From the NCBI GenBank assembly GCA_003254885.1, contig QANT01008475.1, positions 31,260 through 95,259 of the forward strand: a stretch of 64,000 bases of DNA. Reading direction: 5' to 3'. The position numbers and the translations under genes are program-made. The stretch is from Purshia tridentata (lineage: Eukaryota > Streptophyta > Magnoliopsida > Rosales > Rosaceae). Numbering within the stretch: the stretch's first letter is position 1; each line of letters starts with the position of its first letter. A model generated the notes under the pieces. It made no database searches, was not told the origin of the DNA, and worked only from the letters and a program-made list of their open reading frames with translations. Below, one piece after another: positions 56,258 to 64,000 of this stretch.

Positions 56258-57593
56258 TTTGTATTGGCAATACCTTCTCTTTTTATAACAATTTTTATTT
56301 ATTTATTATTCCAACTTTAGGTCTAGCCAGTATCATGAAAAGAAATACCATTAAACAAATTACTAGTTGGTTTTTAAGTACAAGATTTGGATACTAGAGG
56401 AGCCTGAAACTGGCGTGCCTTTAAGTTTTCAATAATATCACAATCACCTAAATTTACCCAATTTTACTATTAATTCCAATTGCCTTCTCCTTGTTAGAAA
56501 ATGGCAAAAATTTAGTTTTTGCATTTTTTAAAGCCTTGTTTGATGCTTGAGATTGGATTAGATAATTGATTATAAAAATGTTGTATTTAAAGAAGAAGAT
56601 TTGAAATAATATAAATTAGCCATAAAAGTAAAACTTATCCCTGTTAATCCCACTATTCTTGTGGCGATTAAAAGGGATAAATTTTTAGTTAATACTAATT
56701 TATTTTTTTCACATCTTTCTTCTAAACATCAAACAAGACTTAAAGTCTTACATTTGAAAGTTAATGAAATACACATGACATTAGGAGGAGAGAGAAGACA
56801 AATAAAAGAGGCACAAGAAGAAGACAGCTAACATTCTGATAATCTAGGTTTGTTGTAGACCTTGATTGTCATTTCTTGGTTGGTTTTGTGTTTAGAGATT
56901 ATAATTTAATGGTTTTTTTTATTGATCAATTGTCATCCATGGTTGACCAAAAAAAATTTGTTATCCATAAATTTTGAGCTCAAGACATCCTCTAATAAAC
57001 AAGAATGAATGTCATCCGCTAGAGGAACCGTTCATTGTCAAACTATAAGTCTTAAAAAGATCTTTTGTGAAATTTGGCGTAATTGTAGAGTAAATGCTTT
57101 TAATTAATCAGTAAAATTACAAACTCCCGCGTCACCAAATATTTTCAACAAGGAAATCATAGTTCCTTAACAACGAAATAAGAAATCTACTAACATCGTT
57201 TCTATAAATTTTCTTTCATCCCTCAAAATGTCAACTTTCATCACCTTTCCTTCAAGACGCAAGATTAAATTAACAAAGATATTTCTTCAAGAAAACACAG
57301 AGCAACAAAAACTAATTAAACCTTCTTCTTGTTGTGATACGATTTCATGAACCGTCTTCAGCAATCATGCATGTCATTCCAATCTATTTCAACTTGGAAT
57401 TGGTCAAAGCTTTTCATAATTCTATATATTTATATATATAAACAGAGCAAGATGCTACCACAGCTACTTATTTCGTTGAGTTTCAAAGCCATAACTTGTC
57501 CAAATACCATATTACAACATATCATCAGACACAACGAAACAAAAAGAAACAGTTTGCTTTGCTACCTCCACAATCTACCACATGAACTAATGC
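56258..57593. other. Intergenic between the two SUMO copies
   Basis: Contains one MITE-like element (56534-56739) and otherwise AT-rich sequence with no gene seen. Confidence 0.6.
56534..56739. mobile_element. MITE-like element, 206 bp
   Basis: The ends are imperfect inverted repeats: CCTTGTTTGATGCTTGAGA on the left, and CATCAAACAAGAC with preceding TCTAAA on the right, whose complement is GTCTTGTTTGATGTTTAGA. TTAAAG flanks both sides (56528-56533 and 56740-56745), consistent with a target-site duplication. There is no coding capacity. The family is not assigned. Confidence 0.75.
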
Positions 57594-58507
57594 TTAGGCT
57601 CTAAAGATTGGGAGCGCGTCAATCATATGCTGATCTTCCAAACCCACCTGCAATAACAAATATTCAATCACAATCTAAAAACCCAACAGCAAGATAAACA
57701 CACACACATATATATAGAAAGAGCGAGAGAGAGAGAGAGAGGCAAGGAGGGGACCTCATCTGGAGTCTGCTCGTGTCGAAGGCGACGACCATTAAACATG
57801 AAAGATATATCGTATAAGAAGTCCACTGACAGCCGATCACAGTAAGCAGTCATCAGCTTCTTCAGTCGAGTGCTTCTCTTCATCCGGAACAATACTTCCT
57901 TCCCGTCCTACAAAATACAAAACCTTATTTATCAAAATAATTCCACCATTGGCAGCACATACAAACTGCATTACACCATCCACTCTCAGCAAACTTCATT
58001 CATCACCACACAAATCTGAAAACTAGAGTAAAATCAAAGCCATCATTGCTCTTCAACTCCAATAAATATCATAAAACAATCCTTTTATATCTCTACAATT
58101 AAGAAACTAACGTCAATTTTAAGGTATCATGACCAGTATTTTCTGAGAATCACAAAAACACAGGGTAACTGATACGTTGGAAAAAAAAAAATAGAAAGTA
58201 TATTCAACTAAACTTCCACATGCATTCTAAGAACTAGGCGAAATGGAAAACAGAAAATCCAAAACTAATATACATAAAATTGAATAATGGGGCAAAATTA
58301 TCAAGCAGAATAGAAATTTACTAGATTAGATATTCCAAATTAAAAACATAAGAAATGAAACCATAACTTTCGAATTTTTTTTTTTTTTTCCAGAACTGAA
58401 CCTATACTCTAAGAGAGAGAAGGAGAGAAGCCAAGGGGTACCAGGGCCTGGACACTGAGAATGATTATGTTCTTGTCCTCCGCCTTTTGGTTTGGTACGC
58501 CCGACAT
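57594..58507 (-). CDS. SUMO-like protein without C-terminal diglycine
   Basis: Three exons (58507-58442, 57907-57755 and 57647-57594) join in frame to 90 residues with the same intron positions as the neighbouring SUMO gene. The order is [20 protein letters not shown], then [39 protein letters not shown], and a divergent tail [17 protein letters not shown] with no GG. The ubiquitin-like fold is largely retained, including FNGRRL and EQTPDE. Loss of GG means the usual SUMO protease cut and E1 activation cannot happen, so it cannot be conjugated by the known route. It may bind SUMO-interacting motifs without being attached, or be decaying. Exons are open with normal GT-AG introns, so it is called a gene rather than a pseudogene. 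It is a diverged tandem duplicate. Confidence 0.85.
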
Positions 58508-60262
58508 ATCTCTCGGTGGTCCGACTGGGACTCTGCGACCTCCCCCCATTTTTGGAGTCTTCAACTTCTCTGCTTTCTCTCTCTCTCTTCAACTTGGAAG
58601 AAGATGGAACAAAGCGAATGATTCGGTTAATTATTCAGACTAATTAAAGATGGAACAAAGCGAATGACTCAGTTGGGCTAGGCCCATTTTAGATTTTATA
58701 TGTAGGGCCATTTGTTTTTCTGGACAAAATTAGATGGCCGAGTATTGAGAAGGTTCAATATATAAGCTAGGAAAAGGTAAAACAGATATTTACCTGCATG
58801 TTGATGAACGGTGGAGATAATGACACGTAACTAGTTCAGAACAGTGACATGCACAACAACCTAGCAATGTGACATTGAAAGCAAGCACGCCCCTGTGGTA
58901 AAAATGAATATTCACCTAGCTAGTACTAACATCTAGGGTTTATCCGAGCCGAACCAAGCACTTACCATAGAACATTAGAACGTTATATATATGATGGAAC
59001 CAAATAAGTCTCAGGTGAACGGGCCAGAGAGATGTTTTGTGACCTCAAGCTGAACTTGATCCGAGCTGAAACACACGTCTTATTAAGGCCTAATGGAACA
59101 GTCCAATGGTGGTGATAGCTCGTAATATGGAGAGCAGAGAGAAATGAGATTGATGCATTGACTAGAAGGAGGTTGAGATTGAGAAGAGAGAAGGGATGAG
59201 AGAAGAGGGAGTAAATATGTAATGAGTATGATAATTTTAAAAATGTCCTATTCAATTGGTTCGATTTAAGCAGTTTACAAATATTTTTAAATAGCTTGCA
59301 AATTTCAAATCGCAGTTTGGTTCAGTTTATGAGTTGGTCAAGTCATTTTTGTGTATAAAAACCGAATCACACCACCCTCAATGATATGATTTGATTGGTT
59401 TAATCGATTAAATATCTATTTCTACTTTTTCATTAACTATCCTTGATCAATTATGGCTTGCCTCCATATACCTCACTGATATATATGATTTGATCGGTAT
59501 AATAGATGCAATGTCTATCCCTACTTACCATCTTCGACCAATTACGGCCTATCTCCCTATTTAAACTATGGCGTTTTTTTTCTTTTTTAAAAAAATTTAA
59601 AACTTGGTGATTGGTATCACTACAGAGAGAGTATACATTAGAAGGTAGCATCCATGAGAGAACAGAGACCGAGATCGAGAGAGGGAGAGAGACTGAGAGT
59701 TCAAGGTATATATATAACTCAAGAAGAAGAGGTAGCAATTCAAAAATTAAATATTTTTTGCACACAAATCTATTACTCCACTGTTTATGAATGGCACAAA
59801 TTGACTGATTAAATCTTTCACTGCATTCAAAATCCATGCACGGGTTTGGCAGTGCGTGGAGGCTCTGGCGAGCTTAATTAGGCTGCTTGGCTTGGCTAGT
59901 GCAACGGCAAGTCTCTTGGAAAAGAAAGTGAATTCCCAGCCACGAAACCGACCACAACTACCGATACCGAGATGTCGGTATACCGATGTCCGACGGTGTG
60001 GCCGGGGAAAGATGTGGCCGGTCTGCCAAAGATAAGATGAACCAGAATTGAGATATAGGAGGCACCGACATGTTTAAATTACATCATTTGTTATTTCAAA
60101 ACAAAGAGTTCCACATACGTATTAAGTGCAAGAGTAGGGGACAATCACATTATATTTTCCATGCATCATTTCTACCAAACACAATATATAAGAGATACCA
60201 CAATATATCACCAACATATATGATAGAAAAAAAGAAAAAAGAAAAAAAAGGAAAGCACTCCA
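58508..60262. other. Intergenic, 1.75 kb, no gene recognised
   Basis: Promoter of the SUMO-like gene at the left. A degenerate ~90-bp tandem repeat lies at 59373-59556. Open frames on the minus strand (58983-59255, 59451-59837) are low-complexity or repeat-derived, with no known domain. Confidence 0.55.
59373..59556. repeat. Two degenerate ~90-bp tandem copies
   Basis: Both copies read roughly CTCA(A/C)TGATAT...GATTTGAT(T/C)GGT(T/A)TAAT, then TC(A/G)A(T/C)CAATTA(T/C)GGC(T/C)T. Divergence is high. The origin is unknown. Confidence 0.6.
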
Positions 60263-60947
60263 TCACAGCAAAACTAGAAACAACCCCAACAAGAGGACCA
60301 CGATGTAGTGAACCATGGCAATTGCACCCAAAGCAGAAGCACCAGAAAAGATTCCACTCTGTGTGTCAGTGGTCAACACAACAATCATCCAATCCACCTG
60401 ATCAGAACCAACCCCAGCTCCTGTGTACTTAGAATCATTCAGAAACTTGGCGTATTGGGTCTTAGTGTAATTGTGAAGCAAAAGATCTGGGTTCCAATTG
60501 GCCACCCAAACAGGCAAAATGACCCCATCTGTGGTGGTTTTGTTGTTGATTTGGCAATTGTGTGCCGTCTTGTTGAAGTTAGGGAATTTAGGCCCATTGC
60601 CTCGTCCAATGGGGAAGTCATCTGCACGATAACAGGGGTTGTCCTCTGGTGGATTTCCAAGTTCAACTGCAAGTTCACCAGCTAGGCATGTTGCATTTCC
60701 GTTCCTTCTGAGGCTAGAGAGGTTTAGTGATTGCCTGAAACTGTTAATTCCTTGGAAAAGAACATCTTCTTCTTCTGCAAACAAATTAATGTATATAGTC
60801 AATTCTTATTTCCAAACAAATTAAGAAAAAATAGAACATTGTGAGATAGTGAAACAGAATATTACTCTTACAAAACACTGGATAAGAAAGAAAGAGTAAG
60901 CCATGAACAAGCACAAGGAGAAACAAGCTCTGTTTGGAGGAGGCCAT
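60263..60947 (-). CDS. GPI-anchored secreted protein (At5g19250-like)
   Basis: Two exons (60947-60866 and 60774-60263) join in frame to 197 residues. There is a signal peptide (1 to about 26, MASSKQSLFLLVLVHGLLFL), a Cys-containing SCP-like plant domain starting EEDVLFQGINSFRQSLNLSS and holding ATCLAGELAVEL and NPCYRADD, several N-glycosylation sequons (NKT, NLS), and a C-terminal hydrophobic tail (MVHYIVVLLLGLFLVLL) after a small-residue omega region (SGASA). This is the pattern of a GPI-anchored plasma-membrane surface protein. Family members are described only as uncharacterised GPI-anchored proteins. The donor was placed at A|GTAATA because the earlier GTAAGA would create a stop at the junction. 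Confidence 0.9.
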
Positions 60948-61189
60948 GGTTTCAGACTTTGTGCTGTAAGACAAGGCCTTGTGACAAGAGTACATAAAAT
61001 CACACCATCGATCAGGAGGAATAAACAGGTGTACTCGTATCTTGTGGTGTAAGATTTTCTTTGAGAGTCAATTTTGAGCTGGGTATTAATTGTCTTTTAT
61101 TCTTTGCTTTTTTTTTGGTTGCCTTGGCTGTCAAGGTGTTCCAGGTACGTACCTTCTCTCTTTTTTCATTATAATTAGAAAAGTTGATG

Positions 61190-61300
61190 AAGATTTTCTG
61201 CTAGGCAATCTTCGTTACCGTTCTTAACTAGGGCTGGCAAGTTCAGTGTTTTTCTATAACTGTTAATGCATGCCTTGGAGAAGATTGTTCTCATCATCAT
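61190..61300 (-). pseudogene. Broken fragment of a second GPI-anchored protein gene
   Basis: After CTGCAG at 61301-61306 on the minus strand comes DDENNLLQG, then (after a frameshift) NSYRKTLNLPALVKNGNEDCLAE-like sequence in pieces. This corresponds to the start of exon 2 of the intact gene 240 bp away. A frameshift follows MH and no further exon 2 sequence is found, so only about 110 bp survives. Confidence 0.75.
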
Positions 61301-61712
61301 CTGCAGCCAAATAGGTGTAGTAAGTTTCAGATTTGATTAGCCACTAAAATCATATCAGATGCTGTAAAGTTAAGACTACATATATGGTCCTTTCTAGTTA
61401 AGCTGTCCATTTTCATAAACAAAATCTAAGACAAACTTTTTGTAAGGTTGGTTTTCTTCCCTAGCTTGAAGGATATATATACATACTTATAAGTTACAAC
61501 CACCTTGTAGATTGTCATGCTATATCTACGTGTCATTTCCAAGGATATATGTGATGGGTTTGGTTCATAGAAAGCAGAACGAAAATGTTCAAGCGAAATT
61601 ACATGTATAGTTAGATTTAGCCAGGTAATTAGATCCACGTACGTACTATATATCATGTACACATGCATGCAAACACCAAAGCAAAACCCAAAAAGAGCAA
61701 ACTAGAACTAAA

Positions 61713-62231
61713 GGCCCGTTTGGATAGGGAGTAATTTGGATTTAGATTTAGATTTAAGCTCTCCAAATTTAAATTCACTTATTTGGAATAATTTAAAGAA
61801 GTGTATTTGAATTTGGCCCAAATCCAAGATGAATTTGAGAGGGTTAAATCCATAAATTTCAAATACCTTCTCCAATTCGGTATTTGAAATCCCACCATCC
61901 CACCCTCTCTCTCTCTCCCTCACCTCTGGCCACAATTGCCGGCGAGCATAGCTGGCCACCCTTCAGCGACTTTCTAGTGATTTTTCTGGCCACCGCCGGT
62001 GACTTTCTGACGACTTTTTCGGCTACTGCCGGCGACTTTCTGATGACTTTTGCGGCCACTCTCCGAAGAATTTTCCGGCCACCCTCCGACGAATTTTTTT
62101 ATTTTTAATTATATATTTTAATTCTTAAATTGTTCCAAAAAAAATTAAAAATTGAAATACTTTGTGAAATCCTCACCTTTAAATTTTGTATCCAAACAAT
62201 AAAATCCAAATTTAAGAATCCAATCGAGCCC
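61713..62231. mobile_element. MITE-like DNA element, 519 bp, with internal repeats
   Basis: The ends are related inverted repeats: GGCCCGTTTGGATAGGGAG with TAATTTGGATTTAGATT on the left, and the complement of the right end GGGCTCGATTGGATTCTTAA with ATTTGGATTTTATTG. TAAA flanks both ends (61709-61712 and 62232-62235). The middle (61935-62090) holds four to five ~36-bp repeats of CCGGCGACTTTCTGATGACTTTT type. The element is non-autonomous, with no transposase seen. Confidence 0.78.
61935..62090. repeat. ~36-bp GC-rich internal repeats of the MITE-like element
   Basis: Successive GGCCACC(G/C)...CCGG(C/T)GACTTTCTGA(T/C)GACTTTT units. On the minus strand they read in frame as repeats of (V/I)RKSPAVA. 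Confidence 0.8.
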
Positions 62232-62235
62232 TAAA

Positions 62236-64000
62236 TAACCAAGAACAGAGGAATATGCACCTTATAATATATGAACTAAGCAACCCTATACCTATAAATT
62301 TCATAATGTTGGATCAAAAATATCAACGGATTGGTGTCTTTTGTTTTCTCTTCAACGTTGAAGGAAGGAAATGGACGCCATGGATGACACTCTCAGTTGG
62401 GCTAGGCCCATTTAATATTTGGGCCTACTCCAAGTATCTGATTGAAGTCATTTAAGGGAGACGAAGTTATATTAGCATAATAATGGGCCTTTTTCTTTCG
62501 GCCACGAACTTCAAAGAAAATGTTTGTTTGTATTTTGTAAGAATTTCCACTATTCTTCTTATTGGATCTTTTGAACAGTGCTTAGCTCCCTAATTGTAAA
62601 GATTTATTTTCCCTTAAAAGTCAATCACAACAAGTTGACATAAATTAATGAATAAAGAAGGAAAGATATTTTACATATAAAAAGTTAGGATATTTTGTAG
62701 CTTGTTTTTGTCAATGTCGTAAAAAATGTTAAATCCAACTCAACAACGATGTATTTATTGAATATTAAACACAGAGATTCAACGAGTACTTGTGGATTTT
62801 ATATAGGCTTAGCCAATCCGACGTTATATTAATGTTCAACATCAAAACCGTTCTCTAATTATCCTATGTTATTAGATCTATGGTTGTGAACTTGTGAGTG
62901 ATTCTAGATTTGAAATATCTCATTAATATGTTAATCACAAGATATATATTTTCCAATTTCCACTCCAAAAAAAAAAAAACCTATACTAAATTACTCCCAA
63001 GGATTAAAATCCAAGATTCATGATGGAAAATTAACCTAAATAAAAAATTAAGTTGAAGTTCAATCTATTTGTGTCAGCGCACATGGAGGCCATAAACACC
63101 ATATCGAGTACTCAGCAAGTTGAGCGATCAATAGGCTAAATTTTTCAGGTTCCAAATATAGTTGCCAAGTGCTTGGCAAGAATCGTCGAGTGCTAGGTAA
63201 GAATCGCCGAATGTTTGGTAATATTTTTGGACTTTTACTTAAATTTTAACCCGAGTGAACTATAAGTTATCTTTCCTTCTCAATTTAAACTTCTACTTAA
63301 AGCACCCAAAAATCTATGGCACAAATCTACTGTTATTGGTCTCTTGCAAGTTTTGTTTCCATTGAAAATTTATGACAAAAACAAGGCCTAGTACATGCGT
63401 AATTATGAATTAATACACAATTAAGAAAGCATGCAATATGTTACAACTGCCAGTAATCATTGGGTTTGAAAGCCTTAACTTGTCCATATCTTATATCCCA
63501 ATATCCCATAACATGAAAATATGAACTATGATCTCTAAAAAAATTCTTAGTTGAGAAGGCAAGAAAGTCCCAACTCCCAAGAAAATCTCTAACACACCAA
63601 ATTTATTAATAGACTCGACTCGTGGGCAGCTTGTCAATGCAGCAAAGTCACAAAATTGGCAATGAAGAGCTATAATTCTAAGCACATGGTATACTATACT
63701 ATACACGTACGTCCACATGACTAATAAAACGTTTTTGGTGAGCAGAAGTTGTAATCTGCCGACCAGCCTCGCAAAGCCGTATATGTTGGGAGGAAGTTAT
63801 AGTCCACCTTTCTTTCTTTCTTTTCTGAGAGAGCCTAATTTAATCATATATTTATATATATCATTTGTATCAACCAAATGAATGAATACGTACTATTATT
63901 AATTTTTTTATTACATGAAAGAAAAATGGTTCGAGCCAGAGAGAGATTAATTTTTTATCTTCAGCCAATTAGGCCAACTAGGCCAATTATGTCAATTCCA
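62236..64000. other. Right end of the window, no gene recognised
   Basis: AT-rich. A stretch near 62340-62430 (TTTTCTCTTCAACGTTGAAGGAAGGAAATGG... to AGTTGGGCTAGGCCCATTT) resembles the 5' flank of the SUMO-like gene (58585-58692). Three degenerate 22-bp repeats (AGTGCTTGGCAAGAATCG type) lie at about 63170-63225. No coding region could be supported. Confidence 0.5.

Noticed and set aside
59451-59837. 128-codon frame on the minus strand
   Set aside because: It overlaps a degenerate tandem repeat and a GA-rich stretch; no domain was recognised.
61859-62059. 66-codon RKSPAVA repeat frame as a real gene
   Set aside because: It lies wholly inside the MITE-like element's internal repeats and lacks promoter or conservation evidence.

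Overview
This is nuclear DNA of a flowering plant. Genes carry many short AT-rich introns, intergenic DNA is full of (TA)n and (GA)n runs and MITE-like elements, and there is a plant Copia LTR element. Gene content (plant Sec14-like, UBX, neprosin-domain, JMJ20-type JmjC, CDC48, class XI LRR kinase, ACD6-like ankyrin, GH9, SUMO) is that of a eudicot. Protein resemblance suggests a woody Rosaceae such as Prunus or Malus, but this was not tested by search. Splice sites below were assigned by hand so that every exon joins in frame.

Left part (1-24 kb) is ordinary single-copy housekeeping sequence: a Sec14/CRAL-TRIO lipid-transfer gene (-), a UAS-UBX gene (-), a neprosin-domain (DUF239) secreted protein gene (+), a JMJ20/JMJD4-type oxygenase gene (-), and a complete CDC48/p97 AAA ATPase gene (+) divergent from it. 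From memory, the Arabidopsis counterparts of the Sec14 and JmjC genes are At5g63060 and At5g63080, so part of this order may be ancient.

Middle part (26-42.5 kb): a large LRR receptor kinase gene (-) whose last ~120 coding bases and stop are duplicated just downstream; a 5.6 kb gene-poor stretch; the kinetochore gene SPC25 (+); and a TIC32-like short-chain dehydrogenase gene (-).

Accessory part (43-53 kb): a deleted, non-autonomous Copia element with two LTRs, abutting a broken fragment of a GH9 cellulase; a probable solo LTR; an ACD6-like ankyrin/PGG gene broken by a one-base frameshift; and the intact GH9 endoglucanase gene (-), whose last exon resembles the fragment.

Right part (53-64 kb): two neighbouring SUMO-family genes (-), the second lacking the C-terminal diglycine needed for conjugation; a GPI-anchored secreted protein gene (-) with a broken paralogue fragment upstream; two MITE-like elements with terminal inverted repeats and matching flanks; and an unannotated AT-rich end.

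The most unusual signals are four introns that appear to start with GC rather than GT (about 55 introns assigned in all), one of them 93 nt and open in frame; the SUMO copy that cannot be matured in the usual way; and the set of local duplications followed by decay (GH9, GPI protein, kinase 3' end, Copia gag). I did not find a convincing novel multi-gene system.
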